The notes: generated by a model from the letters alone, not told the origin. Positions 46,343-59,715 are shown, numbered from the stretch's first letter. The stretch is DNA of 64,000 bases from Xestospongia bergquistia (GCA_963965975.1 OZ014416.1:2170001-2234000), one strand, 5' to 3'. Translations and numbers: made by a program.

Positions 46343-47204
46343 CCCACTCACTGTAATCTATCTTTTCTAGATTACCCTCCATTACCATTCTTTCTAATGT
46401 TTCTCCTAACTTTACCTTAACTGCATATGGTACTGGACGTGGCTTGCAAAACTTTGGTTGGCCATTTGGTTTCAACTTTAGTTTAGCTTTGATTTCTCTT
46501 AATTCTCCCAGCTCAGGTCTGAATACCGTCTGATCGTATTTTTCCAGTAGTACTTGCAACTGATTACTTTTCTGTGTCGTTTCTAACACATTGACTTGTG
46601 TGAGTCTTCCTGCCCAATTATCTCCATAGAAAACTTGAATCCAATCTCTACCAAACAGTGAAGGGCAGTTTCCTCTTGCTACAAACAATTTGAGCTTTCT
46701 TTTGATACCTCCTATTTCGGCTTGTACAATGTCTTCACCTACTAATGGCATTGTCTGTCCTGTTACTGACTTCAACTTTGTCTTGGTTGGTTGTACTTTC
46801 ACCTTACATGTCTTCTCTGAAATGATTGTTACTGCTGCACCAGTATCCACTTCCATGTTTACTGGTTGACTGTTAATAATTACTTCAATTAGAGCCTTTT
46901 TCTGACGTGCATCTCTTTGTTTTCTTAAGCCATTTAACTCCAAAAATATTTCATTTTCACTCACTTCTATGTCTTCTTCAACCTGTTTTATTTTCCTTGG
47001 TTTCGATCTGCAAGCTTCTTTAATATGGCCGTTTTTCCCACAACCATAACATTGTGCGTTTTTGAACTTGCATTCGTCTGCCCCGCTTTTGTGCAACGGT
47101 AACACCTTTTCTCTTGTTTTACATGTACCTTGCTTTTTGTCAGGGACTGACTTTCTCTCCTTCGATGCAGACGGTGTACTCGTAGAGGGTCTCTTTGTGT
47201 ACAT
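46343..47204 (-). pseudogene. pol: Gypsy-3 Pol, zinc knuckle-protease-RT start
   Basis: The frame holds a zinc knuckle (CYGCGKNGHIKEAC), an aspartic protease (MEVDTGAAVTIIS; RGNCPSLFGRDWI) and the start of RT (KARPVPY-like RPVPYAVK, then DYSEWAT), where the DNA transposon cuts in. It is in the -1 frame relative to gag. The first zinc knuckle begins in the gag frame (CYRC) and is completed only in the pol frame (ADEC), so a small deletion may have created the frame change rather than a programmed shift. Confidence 0.8.
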
Positions 47205-47737
47205 GTCTGTCCCATGAGGGAGCTGTCTGTAGCTGCCACTTCCATAGCTGTGGCAGTTTCACATGCCGTCTCTAGCGTGAGCTTCTTATCTTTCAACAGT
47301 TCTTTCCTGATTGATTCACTAGCGAGACCACATACAAACTTGTCTCGTAACGCATCGTTCAAGAAGTCTCCGAATGCACAATTCTTGGCTAGTCGTCTCA
47401 GTGCTGCAATGTATTCGATCGCAGTCTCCCCGATCTGTTGACTTCTCAAGTGGAACTTGTAACGTTCTGAAATTACTGTCGGTGTAGGCTGGAAATGTTC
47501 TGTTAACTTTCCAACTAGCTCCTCAAAAGTTTTTGTGTTTGGTTTATCAGGAGCGCATAAGTCACCTAAGAGTTCGTATGTAGCATCCCCGATACTACTA
47601 AGTAGAATGGCTACTTTTTTTCTTGGATTGTCTACACTATTGGCTACCAGATACTCTTCTATTCTTTCAGAGTACGATATCCACTGCGTCTTGCTTGGCT
47701 CGAATGGGGCTAGCGCACCAACTAACCTCGTCGCCAT
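46988..47737 (-). CDS. gag: Gypsy-3 Gag
   Basis: About 249 residues from ATG 47,737 (MATRLVGALAPFEPSK), immediately after the 5' LTR. Its first codons overlap the primer-binding site. Contains the Gag core (YSERIEEYLVANSVD; HFQPTPTVISERYKF). The frame loses the nucleocapsid after CYRC and ends in unrelated sequence. Gag is therefore nearly complete but lacks a proper zinc-knuckle domain in frame. Confidence 0.85.
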   Translation of the reverse strand: MATRLVGALAPFEPSKTQWISYSERIEEYLVANSVDNPRKKVAILLSSIGDATYELLGDLCAPDKPNTKTFEELVGKLTEHFQPTPTVISERYKFHLRSQQIGETAIEYIAALRRLAKNCAFGDFLNDALRDKFVCGLASESIRKELLKDKKLTLETACETATAMEVAATDSSLMGQTCTQRDPLRVHRLHRRRESQSLTKSKVHVKQEKRCYRCTKAGQTNASSKTHNVMVVGKTAILKKLADRNQGK

Positions 47738-47880
47738 TGTTATGTCTCGTTCCCTTTTGCTTTAGATACTTTCACATTTATACACACTGATCAAAATTAT
47801 ACAAAAATCAATATTTATACAGCACATTAAAAGTAAATTAACATACAGGAAAACTACAGAGCTAAATTAAATATCATACA
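47738..47880 (-). repeat. Gypsy-3 5' LTR
   Basis: One base different from the 3' LTR (AAACTACAG for AAACCACAG). On its outer side five extra bases precede the target duplication. Confidence 0.92.
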
Positions 47881-47885
47881 TTACA

Positions 47886-48880
47886 AATACATTATAGCAA
47901 TATACCATGTGTTTATTTTCTCCTTGCTTTTTCCAATACTAGTCAATGGGATATGAGCCAATGTATTTAGGAAATACTTCCCAGATGAAGGGTTCCAGCG
48001 AATATAGCTACCAGTGAGCATTTGGATAAGAAGTTAGAACATATGTAGTAGGACCTGTATAAAAGATAGTAATAAAGTTAACTTATTAAATTTTACTACA
48101 GTAAGGTATGGTAACTTAAGGTGACAATACATATACAATTTACACTAAACAGTGACATGCACTAAAGTATATTGGTTACCTTCAGGTATAGCTGTTCCTA
48201 GTACTACCTAAGCTGACTGTCCCAAGTAGAGAAAATAGCAGAACAGCATGTTCTTCTTCATCTCCTCCCAACATATTAAGAAATAACTAACACAATAATA
48301 ATAGAGAGAGGAATCAGTTACTCAATTCTTGCACATATCAAACCATCAATCTATCTATCCAGTATCCATCTATCCATTTAATACACACATCTGATGCAGT
48401 TCATATATCACAAGTCCCTGAGAACAATATAGCATCAGGTAGAGATAGTATCAGTGACACACACAGGGCAACTCTTCCTATAATCACATGTTATAGTACT
48501 ATTATAGTAATCCCATACCATACCATACAATGTAGTAAATTAATCTCTTGAAGACTGATAATCTAGAGGTATGAGTGTAGCTGGGGGATTTTGAAGACAA
48601 ATGAAACGAGTAAGAAAACCTTTTTCTATTAATATCTAAAGCAGTTGTTTAAAGTAGTATATGACATGTCATATTAATGATGTGTTTGATGGAGTTATAT
48701 TTATATGTGTACATTATGAATCAGTATAAACCAGCGAATGAAACCAGTGTTTAGGCTACTAATAACAATATTTTCAAAGTAAACTATATTTTTATATACC
48801 TATTGTCCCACTTAATAATGTTTGTATCCATTCATTGGAACTTTCGGACAGAATGTTTGGGCTCGATTTCACATTTTTTT
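47886..48880 (-). pseudogene. CC2D2A 3' fragment, right half
   Basis: Parallels ~56,105-56,900. In the GDEEEHAVL exon the Trp of SAWVVLG is a stop (TAG) and a piece of the NYFLYLG region is deleted. The exon coding [14 protein letters not shown] in the intact gene is also damaged (48,560-48,650). A clear pseudogene. Confidence 0.78.
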
Positions 48881-49584
48881 GTATATATATTAGCTTCTTG
48901 TGTTCCAGATTAAACTAGCCATTTCATCAAGGAATAAAGTCCACTATAATCATGTTTAATAACTGTTAATTAGCTGTAAATATAAAATGAGATTTTGTTT
49001 GAAAAATTTCTTATTTATAGCATACTAAGTTTTGCTTTAAGTACTAAATTCAACTATTAAGTTAGCCTGCTACATAGTACAGAGTACTATTAAAATCACT
49101 ACTGCTTATCTGGCCACAGTATATATAGAACCAATTACAAATGTGGGAGATTAAAATAGTTCTATTGAGTGAAAATTTTTAGAAAGCACATGTCCAATTA
49201 GCATTACACCTGTGGGAGTGGTATGAACAACCTTGGAGCTGATTAGGTCTTGACTTGACTACACCATACATAGGACACATGTTCCTTGTCCTAGAGGGTC
49301 AACGTCTGAAATGGTTAGTCAGGGCAATCAAGAAAAATGTCAAACCTAGCCTAGGTAAGCTCATTTTTAGGTATTATTAATTTTCACAGTGTGAAGATTT
49401 CTTGAAAATATGTCTGCAAAGCTTCCTCCATTGTGTGAGTTGTTATATAAGAATTGTTAGAATTATTAATGGTTATTGAATCATAAACAGGATGAAGTAT
49501 TTAAGATCACTAATTAAAGAGGCTTTATAGTCTGAGTTATTATTAGTATGCTATGACCCTAACTAAGTAATTACTTTCGTTATT

Positions 49585-49589
49585 ATTGC

Positions 49590-49640
<51 letters not shown>
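49585..49640. repeat. (TTA)n microsatellite
   Basis: About 18 ATT/TTA units; not present in the other two copies of the shared unit. Confidence 0.9.
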
Positions 49641-49643
<3 letters not shown>

Positions 49644-52600
49644 AACACAGCAGTGGCTGGTGCTGTAATTATTAAGCCACTGGCCATATAGCATGTCATT
49701 TGTAAAAAAAATAATACCATGTAGTGTATAAAATATATCAATTATTTGTATTGTATACATTTTAACCTGACACCCTAAATCCTTAAATTGCATGAGCCAT
49801 AACATAAAATGCATATGCTATAATGTACACATCACTTTTATATCTTTTTTATATTACTTTTGGTATGCCTTACGCTCACTCCTATGTTTATTTTATACAC
49901 GTGTAAGTATATGATGGCCAAGAGTCAAGCTACAATGGGATAAACAAAAGTAGTCATCATAGCAAACACACATACTAATTAGCATTTAATAAGTATGCTT
50001 ATTATAATATATTAAATTGATGAAAATAAATATAAAATCATTGACCCAACTATGAAAATTAATTAAGTTTAGTGATATGTACATAATACTACAACTAAGT
50101 CACTGCTCTCATCCTCAGAACACATCATCCATATTTCTCAAAAGTGCATCATTATGTTTCTTTTAATTGACCCAATGCTGAAGTTCTGGAACTTCTATAT
50201 CCATATAAGTCTAATCATGATGATCTCAGCGTACTAGATCAATGGATGCATTCTATATAGATTCTCCTATGATTGTCTGGTTGCCAAAGAATATTAGATG
50301 AACTAGATACTCATCGTGATTGTAGTAAGATGAAAATTATTGCTTGTATTCATATCTGGTGCCTAAAATTGATGCCAACATCTAAAATTTTGTGAAATCA
50401 TGTACCATAATTATGTCAGCAAAATAAATTTGTGAGCTCTCTTGCCATTTTCTCAACACAATTACATCCATGGGAGTGGCCTGAAAAACCCTGAAGATGA
50501 TTACATCTTGACTTGATTGGATTTGACATGTTCCTTTTCCTGGTGGATCCACATTTGAAAATGGTTAGATATTCATATAATGCATGGCAGTAGGAGATGG
50601 TCCAGTTGGTCAGGTTTTGGCCAGACCAACTTCACTGACGTTAATGAATTATTAAATGTCTAACATTATTTCCTATAACAATATAATGATGGACTGACAT
50701 AACAACCAACATCATTGACACTAACAACACAATGTGGTACAACGATTATCAATAATAATGAAAATAATAATGATACACCTTCTAATGGATATAGATACAT
50801 TACATTCCTCTAGAAACATTGAAAGATTGAGACTGATCATTGCTGCTTTATGTTATTATATAATTTATGCCATCATTATTCTTATGGGTTTATTGTATAG
50901 TCATATGTGGTAAGATCAAGAGGTTATAAGTATGTCAACATGTGTACTTGTGGCTATTTACCATTCATGAAAATCATATAGTAAAGTACAAATATAGTAA
51001 AATTTGCAATCATGTTACAAATTGTGTGATTTTGTTGTGGTAAATTAGAAGAACCTATTTACACACATTATTGTATATGTTGATATGCTTAATATAATCA
51101 ATGAGATTAATAGCAAATTAATAGCATTGAATAAACTTTTGCCCTTTTTTTTTAGATAACATTGAGTATCATTGCTTTTCTGATTAACTTGATATTGATT
51201 AACATCACAGTAAATAATGGATTGGTAATATAATACAGTATGATATAGTGTCATTATATAACATACTCGTGCAATATGAAGACTCTACTTATACATCTCA
51301 TTAGTTATAACAGACAAATTAATTTTCATGGATGTTGGTTTTATGAGTGAGTGCTGTACTATATAAACTGTGGTAGATTTGTTGTGTCATTACCAGTAAG
51401 GGTTGTTACTATGAAATTTATAATAGGGATATGCCTATAATTCTTTATGAGAAGCACTAAGTTCAAGTATAATGTATATGAATTCCATAGTAATTAGTAA
51501 TCCAAACAGTCTATATATGTTGTTAATGCTTTTCAGAAATGCATGCAACCCATATGACTGTTGATCAATTAAAATCACAATCAATGTATTATAACAGTAA
51601 TATCACTCACTATATACCATATATTAGGCTATATAGTGTTTGCATCCTATCAGTTTTTGATCAGGTCAAAGCTTCTGAGTTTTGTTACTACTAGAAACAT
51701 CTTTGAGCAGTTCCATAGATTCTGTCAATTCTCCATGCAATCTTCAAAGTTAGCAATAATCATTACATTACATCTGTAACAGTTTTGTTGAAACAATCAT
51801 AGGCCAAACTATTTACAATTATCTGAACTTAATAGGTATATATTCAGAAGTACCATATTTATTTAACTTGAGTTGATTTATCAGTGTCTATTGTATTTTC
51901 TCATAAAAGAAGTTTTGTTCACTACGATAATTTAGAAATAACTCACATACTGACCACATAAATAAAATTGTAAGGATTTGGTTAGAATATCTAAGTCATA
52001 CTTGACAGATTTATAGTATTTGCACAATCCAAAGAATGACTGCTTGTTCCAGTTTATTGTTCAACATTAATGGCAGACAAAATGTCAATAATCTACTCTA
52101 GTAGGTCATCCATGTAATTGGATATTACCATATATATTTTCTATATTTCTGAAAAATGACTGGAACTGATGACACTTCAAATGATATTCAGTTATACAAT
52201 TGTAATAGTTACAGACTACTTTGATTTGTTAGCTAACGGACTATGCTTGAGCTAATACCATTTTTGAGAAGTGCTTTCCTCTTTGATCAGGTATTAGTAA
52301 ACACCACACATGCAACTTTCTTAATTAATAGTCATACTAATTGAATTTTTGTTTGAATGATGATATTATGTAATTAATTGGACAGCAAGGGCTGTTACTA
52401 TAGAGTCTATATTAGGACAATAATCCTAACCAGATACATGTCCTTTCTGTAATCATATTACTCAACTATTTGAATTGTGAATTCCATAGTGACTATAGCA
52501 GATACACGACATACCTATTGATGTTTCTAATGATAGATGTACTTTGTATGCATGCATGTAATTCCAACATTGTTCTACAGTATAGTGTGGAAGTATCATT

Positions 52601-52920
52601 TAGATCAAAGAATGGTTGTACCAGACTATAGTCTGATCTGGTGTATCAGAGTTGGAAATTTACTGGATTCTGTCTGAGACTGCGGAATGAAAATTTTAAA
52701 TTAATGTGAGAATAAATTGAGAATATAAAATAATACAAGATACCATTATAATAATTGTATATAATTATACATCATACACACAGTCCCTTTATCAATTAAG
52801 AGTATTGTATAATGCAAATAGAATTAATTTTATTACTTATTCATTTCACTTTTTAAAACAATTTCATCCAATAACTTACCAAATCATCACTCACATTGCT
52901 TGTTTGTCGTACTGTCATAC

Positions 52921-52972
52921 TATTTCGCCCACGATTTCCGGTAAATCTTTGGGTTTCAATAAATACACGACG
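52921..52972 (+). promoter_or_regulatory. Conserved promoter block of 4TM copy G
   Basis: TATTTCGCCCACGATTTCCGG, then TAAATCTTTGGGTTTCAATA: the fullest version of the block, with an intact GGAA core, ~75-125 bp before the ATG. Confidence 0.5.
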
Positions 52973-53044
52973 ATCGCCCGCAATATCAAGCGTCTCAACA
53001 GTTCATTCCTCAATTGTATTGTCAGCTATCAGACTACGATCACA

Positions 53045-54251
53045 ATGGCTCAAACTAAACTAATTTTGCAGATAATTCCTATAGCAATACATATCTTGGC
53101 TATTATTTTTCTGGTGATTGCTGTAGGGCTTTTTGGCAATGTATATAGGCGTAGTAATAACGAACTGCACGCAGCTGGGATTGGCGACATTTGCTTTTTG
53201 TATTTTAAAAAAGACCTTACTTATGCTAGTAACTCGGTCTGCGTTTTCTCCATCGTTGGTGAAGTCCTGGCTGCTCTAGGTTTGGTAGTTTTGATATTAC
53301 TAAGTATTGTCAAACTTGCCACTGGACTAATGGAGTGAGTTTGTATAAATAAAGAATAAATAACTATAAAATGATTGACGAAGTATTGTATTTATTTCGC
53401 AGAAATAAAATAATTTTATTTGTGGAAATTTTGATCCTGTTGTTCTCTGGTATACTTGCTTTAATTGTTGCAATAATTCTTAGCTCTGGATGGGGAGTGA
53501 CATGTGATACAATTAATGATATGTAAGTTTATAATTAGCCTCAGTTCAGTAATAACTTATTGAATATTTCACTTTAAACTTTTTAGAGCTAAGGCAGCGG
53601 GTAGTAGTATTCACTGCACCACTAGTACTGACTACTCGAAACAAGTTACAGCATCAGTTGTAAGCTCTATAGATGTATAACAGAATAAATGTTTGTGTAA
53701 AATTAAATCCATGCATGTACATCATAACTGTTGGTTGTTATAACACATATACATTTGGACTGCATGGATTCCTACAGAATTTCATTCATAGTAACAGCCT
53801 GGTCTATTATGAAGGAAATTGTCATAGTTTTAACAATTAGCTACTCTCATAATCAAAACATGTAATCTACTATATATTGACTAAATCAACCAATCAATTT
53901 ATACAGTGGTACATACAAATACTGAAGTAATATTTACAGTTATCACATATACAATAACATTGAAATATATATCCTAACATACATACATACTATACATGTT
54001 AATATCAGTCAATCTATATAATTATTGATATCAAGATAATGTAAACCAAGAGAATGTCTATTGTGATTTTCTAGAAGAGATTGGTTGGCTAAAAGTTACT
54101 TATAAAATGAACATTTTATATTTCATAGGTATTTTCTGCCTTTGCTGTTGCTACAATTGTTGGAAGTTCTATCATCACTATATTAGTTGCTGTACTCGGG
54201 CCACAGGAGAACAATAATAATGTTAATTGGCCAAAATACGATAGATTATAA
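53045..54251 (+). CDS. 4TM membrane protein gene, copy G (intact)
   Basis: Exons 53,045-53,334, 53,403-53,522, 53,587-53,659 and 54,129-54,251: 606 nt, 201 residues. Differences: helix 1 IIPIAIHILAIIF (a Pro in the helix) and IAVGL; exon 1 ends LME rather than LMG; loop 2 HCTTSTDYSKQ; tail NNVNWPKYDRL. It is the copy next to the intact CC2D2A gene, ends ~680 bp from the CC2D2A stop and is convergent with it. It may be nearest to the ancestral unit by position. Confidence 0.87.
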
Positions 54252-54927
54252 TTGTCTTTGAAATCAATCCTAAAATGCTAATAATATTTTTAAAAGCACA
54301 TAATTGAACTTTTCTTATCATTAATGATAGTGATCTTTTTGTTGCCATATTTGTGAAATTGAATAAATGGATGAATAAGTTGATGAATGATAATAGAATA
54401 TCATAATTGTGGAGGATCTGAAGGAAGGGTTTATTTTTTACTTCGTATGAAGACTAATTTGTATGGTATCTATCAATATATAAACACTAGTTTGTCATCA
54501 AACTCATGCCATAAGTATTCATTTATAAACGATAAAGTAGACAAGTGAAAGGGGATTCCCATATATTTTACAATCAACACTTCTTATATAGTGACATAAT
54601 CACACTATATTACATATACAACAATTTACTACATCTCAATTACACATATATCTTGGATCAAGTTAGTGAGAATTTAGAAAAAAACTGCCACCTCACTTGC
54701 CTTACTATAATAATTTGCTATTACCAGGGATAAGTGAACTTAGTCAGTGACCTTAATGTACTAAAATAGCAGTTCATATTATATATCATTTGATTAGTAA
54801 CCTTCATAACAATTCATGGAGTTATGTGTAGTTAATATTAGATTGTCGTTTCTTTGATATTCTAATTTTTGCAATAAAATTGTTAGGTATATATACAAAT
54901 GATTATATCACAGTACATTATGTAGTA

Positions 54928-55272
54928 CTATATATGTAGTAATGTGGCTAGATAAAGCCATACAGAGAGTATATCATTAGGATAAGCATGGATATGAACT
55001 GCCATAGCAAATTCTACTCTCTCATGTTCACACAAATGTAGACCAGTACTCTCTACTGCCCTAAGTAGTTGAGTGGTATCATTATATCGGAGATGAAGAG
55101 GATAGCCAGTAATCTGAAGATGAAGAAATATAATAGTTCTATTTTTTAGATAAATTAATAATCTTTACAATGCACTTCTCAACAAATTTGTTCATTTATG
55201 AGGATTATATAATCATGATTGACTTTATAAAAATATTCTCTAAATTTGTTAGTAAAGTAAGAGACTATAAAC

Positions 55273-55321
<49 letters not shown>

Positions 55322-57922
55322 TTTTTACCTTAAACCCACGAAAACTCTCTTGTAATTGTCTCCTATGTTCTAGCGAGATATCTTGTGAACAGTAAGGTTT
55401 CTCTTCTAACCTGTAAATAGTATAGTCTAATGATTACATACAAAGGACAGAAACTCTCCTGTGATCAGAGAAATGGCAACAAACTACAGATTACTTAATA
55501 CTCGCTCATAATTGACTATATTAACTTTTGTAACTTGTAATTGCTTAAATTTAAGTAAGTTACTCCCCCAAAGCCCAAACTTATTAAGCATTGTATGTAT
55601 GTACATGTACATTGAATTACTAACTGTGTCAATAGGTTTAGTAATAGTCTACAACAATGTCTATTCCATTTAGTGATATGATGTAATCTCAACTGCTCAA
55701 TATAATCATGAACTAATTGATCTATCCTATAGAGAGAGAGAGAGAGAGAGAGTATTTAAATAATTTTAATGATAAAGATGTAAGATTATCATAGTTGGTC
55801 TGGTCATTTTATCTTACCTAGTCTGAAGTTGTTGGATTTTGATTGGATCTGTCTCAGGATATTCTAATATATCTCTCTATAATAGAGAATGTAATACAAC
55901 ATGTAGTCATGTACTATATATGACCTGGATTGATTCTAATGGTTCCATGTTAGTAGGAAAGATTGCACTCCATTTCTTATTGCTCTGAAGGTCAAAGGTC
56001 ACTCGACTAGGATGATCCCATTCTTGAATATTACCCCATATCTAATAATTCACATATAACAGTCTAACAAGTACTTTTATACACCATATACATACTAGAA
56101 TACATTTAGCAATATAACATGTGTTTATTTTATCCTTACATTTTCATTATTAACTAGACAGCCAATACTAGTCAATGGAATATGAGCTAATGTGTTTAGG
56201 AAATACTTCCCAGATGAAGGATTCCAGAGAATATAGCTACCAGTGAGTGTTGGATGAGGAGTTAGAACATATGCAGTAGGACCTATATAAATGATATAAA
56301 TAAACTTAACCTATTCAATTCTACTACAGTAAGGTATGGCAACCTATGGTGACAATACATATACAATTTACACCAAACAGTGACATGCACTAAAGTATAT
56401 TGGTTACCTTCAGGTATAGCTGTTCCTAGTACTACCCAAGCTGACTGTCCCAAGTAGAGAAAGTAGTTACATAACAAAACAGCATGTTCTTCTTCATCTC
56501 CTCCCAACATATTAAGAAATAACTAACACAATAATAATAGAGTGAGGAATCAGTTACTCAATTCTCGTCTAAATCAAACCATCCATCTAATTATCCAGTA
56601 TCCCATCTATCCATTTAATACACACATCTGATGTAGTCCATATATCACAAGTCCCTGAGAACAATATAGCATCAGGTAGAGATGGTATCAGTGACACACA
56701 CCAAGCCAACTGTTCCTATAATCACATGTTATAGTACTAATATCATACTATTATAGTAATCCCATACCATACAATGTAGTAGATTAAGTCCTTGAAGAGT
56801 TTGATAATCTTGAGGTATGAGACTAGCTGGGGGATTTTGAGGACGAATGAAACGAGTAAGAAAAACATTCTTTCCATTAATATCTAAAGCAGTTGCCTAA
56901 AGTAGTATATAACATACCATATTAATAATGTGTTTAATAGAGTTATATTAATATGTGTACATTATAAACAGTATATATTTTGTAAACCATTGAGTACATG
57001 TTAATGTAATGATGAACATACTGTGTAATTTCGAGAAGGAAACTTTTCTCTTAATGATTTTAACCATTTTCTTCCTCTTTCTAAGAGGAGAGAATCCTCA
57101 GCACTGTCAAACTAAATACATATACATTAAGTTAAAGTATGAGGCTGTCCCCTTAATTACCTTGTCACTAATTGGTGCTAACATGCTCAAAGTTGGTTCT
57201 ATTGATATAAACAATTGAATATATGTTTTTGATGCTTCTCCAGACAGAGAGGAGTTATTAGGTGGAGGATGATAACCGAGAATAATAGGAGGTGTGTCCA
57301 ATTGGAAGGTTCCTTCAATCTACATGTAGATACATGTATATAGTAAGGTTATTAACTTCAGTTAGGTATATTTACTATTATAGTTCTCCTAATAGATGTT
57401 CAACATACAAGAATGATAAATACATATTACAGTAACTATATAATATTAAACTAGTAGTGATATATTGTCTGATATAATAGTGTGTTAGAAATGAAACTCA
57501 CTCGAGACTGTGCATGTAATGTTGAGAATGGAATAGATAAGGATCCAAGCCACTTCTTATCAAATCTTTGATGGACATTAGTACCTCTTTGTCTCTCATC
57601 CTGACAAAGATATAGACATCTTTTTAAACATGCATATTTACATATATTCTTACTCTTAATAAATCTACAGTGACTTCATCATAGAGATGAATTTGAAGTT
57701 CATCTGATATTTTCTGTAGTGAAGCTGGACTGAAATCATTGTCTGGTGGACTGTATTATAGTAGATGGTGTAATGATCATCTGTACATGTATATTATATA
57801 GGATTAAATACTTGAATGGTAAAATAATCTCTTCATTCCAATGTGGGTGTGGTCCATAAGCTGAGCTTGTTCGATCTTTCTCTTTTCCAAATTTAACTTC
57901 AACAAAAGATTGAACAAGTATC

Positions 57923-57980
<58 letters not shown>

Positions 57981-59715
57981 AGAGTGAAACATTAAGTTCT
58001 TTATGCCTCTACCTTATCTTTGCCTTCCTCCCAATCTCCTCTCCAGTCCTGACACAGCCCACAATCTTCCTCTTCATCTCCTCTAATAGGTACATTAATA
58101 GCACGTACTACTCTCACTGTCACATCACATGTGCTGACATGAACATTTTGAGGTTTAGGTCTGTGCCGAACTTTTCTCTTAGGCTTTAGAGGACGATGAG
58201 GACTAAAGAAATCCAACAGAGTTTTACCTAGAGTACTAAACAAGGAACATATGAAAAAAGTACTAGAAACTATGAGATAGACTATAACAACAAAATATGA
58301 TATGGTGTCTGAAATATTGAAATGATCTCTTATAAATAGAATGGACAAGTAGATGGTCTGATGTATGTACATGACTCTTACCCCATATTTGGTATAAGTT
58401 CTTCGTGTATTACATCCTCTAGGGTTAGTTCAGATTGAGGATGAGTCCCTCTTTGTTTGAGAACCCTCTCTCTGACTTCATTGAGATAACGTAGTCGTTT
58501 CTCTCTCCTCCCTTCATAAAAGTTACCAAATATGGATACAGGTAATTCAGCAAGACTATATGGTTTGTAGTCATGTACTGACTAGAGAATAAAAGTACAA
58601 CTGTAATATGATATCCAATAAATTAACTGGACATTCAATACTAGATATCTACACAATAGTACCTTCCAAAGACTATCTGTAATGCCTTCTTCATTCATTG
58701 GTATACACTGTCCTTTTAATGCTGGATGCTATAGTTAATAACACAATAATAATGTACACGTACATGTAAAATGAACACATCTATATGTACATGTAAAACA
58801 AGTATGTACATGTATAAACTCTAACTTCATATTAATATATTGTTTTATTAGGACAACTTTTAAAGTGCCATAATATAAAGAGATTATACTCAATAATATT
58901 CTTACTCCTTGTTCTCTCATATGTAATAAAGTGAATCTACGATTATTTTGAAATTCCTCTTCCTCCACAAACAGAGCATCTTCATCAATTTTGATCAATC
59001 TAAAATAGCTAGTTTCTTCTTGAGTACTAGGAATAGACTGAAAAAGACAAAATATATAATATGACATATAGTAATATTTGTATAAGTAATACACAGTGTT
59101 CAGTCTTGTACACAAACATACAATTGTGTGTAGTCAGTGTGCTTTATTAAATACCTCAGCTAATTGAAGGAGTTCCCAATTTCTAGGATCATTAGGATCA
59201 AGATGGGCCTCCTCTATATACATGTACACTTGGTAATGTCATTCACAATAGCATATTTACTATTACCTATCCATTTCTTAATATTGTGTACATTATTAAC
59301 ACCTATCACTCCAACATGAGCAATACTGTCCAATTTAGAAGATCTAAGTAGAGGAGCAATGACTAACTACATATTATTATATGTACCTTTGGTTTTGACC
59401 AATGCCTGGTGGACAAAGAGCTTGTCTATCTTCTCTCTCCCCCCAACAAACAGTGATAGTCATGTGACCACTTGTAATCAATTCACCATTCTTTGGGAGA
59501 AGAGGATGGATGTGGCCTATTATATAGTTAATAAATAATGGACAGAAAGTGATTACATACCACTTCCCACTGCAGTGTGATCAAATTTAGATCTTTGATT
59601 TGAACTAAATTGATATTTTTCTTTACAAGCAGTTGTTGATGTCTGAGAACTATCTGGTATAGGAACATAGAGATGAGCGACAATGACAGGAAGAAGAGAG
59701 GATGTATCTATGAAC

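Larger units (their letters stand above)
40019..47885 (-). mobile_element. Gypsy-3: LTR retrotransposon carrying a nested DNA transposon
   Basis: Short 143-bp LTRs (40,019-40,161 and 47,738-47,880) differ at one base by eye. The duplicated target AATAC is at 40,014-40,018 and 47,886-47,890, so five bases (TTACA) lie between the right LTR and the duplication. The primer-binding site begins one base inside the 5' LTR. Coding capacity is broken by a 3.6-kb DNA transposon and by at least two frameshifts in pol. The site corresponds to an uninterrupted sequence near 56,100. Confidence 0.92.
48900..53040. repeat. Shared non-coding unit, copy 3 of 3
   Basis: Parallels 35,230-38,470 and 12,530-16,090. 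It contains a (TTA)n tract at ~49,585-49,640. A ~75-bp stretch near 50,582-50,656 (GGAGATGGTCCAGTTGGTCA) is not seen in the other copies. No supported gene. Confidence 0.7.

Noticed and set aside
49563-49814. Poly-isoleucine open frame
   Set aside because: It is a translation of the (TTA)n microsatellite.
57804-57992. Open frame rich in Ser-Leu repeats
   Set aside because: Translation of the (CT)n tract across an intron/exon border of CC2D2A.
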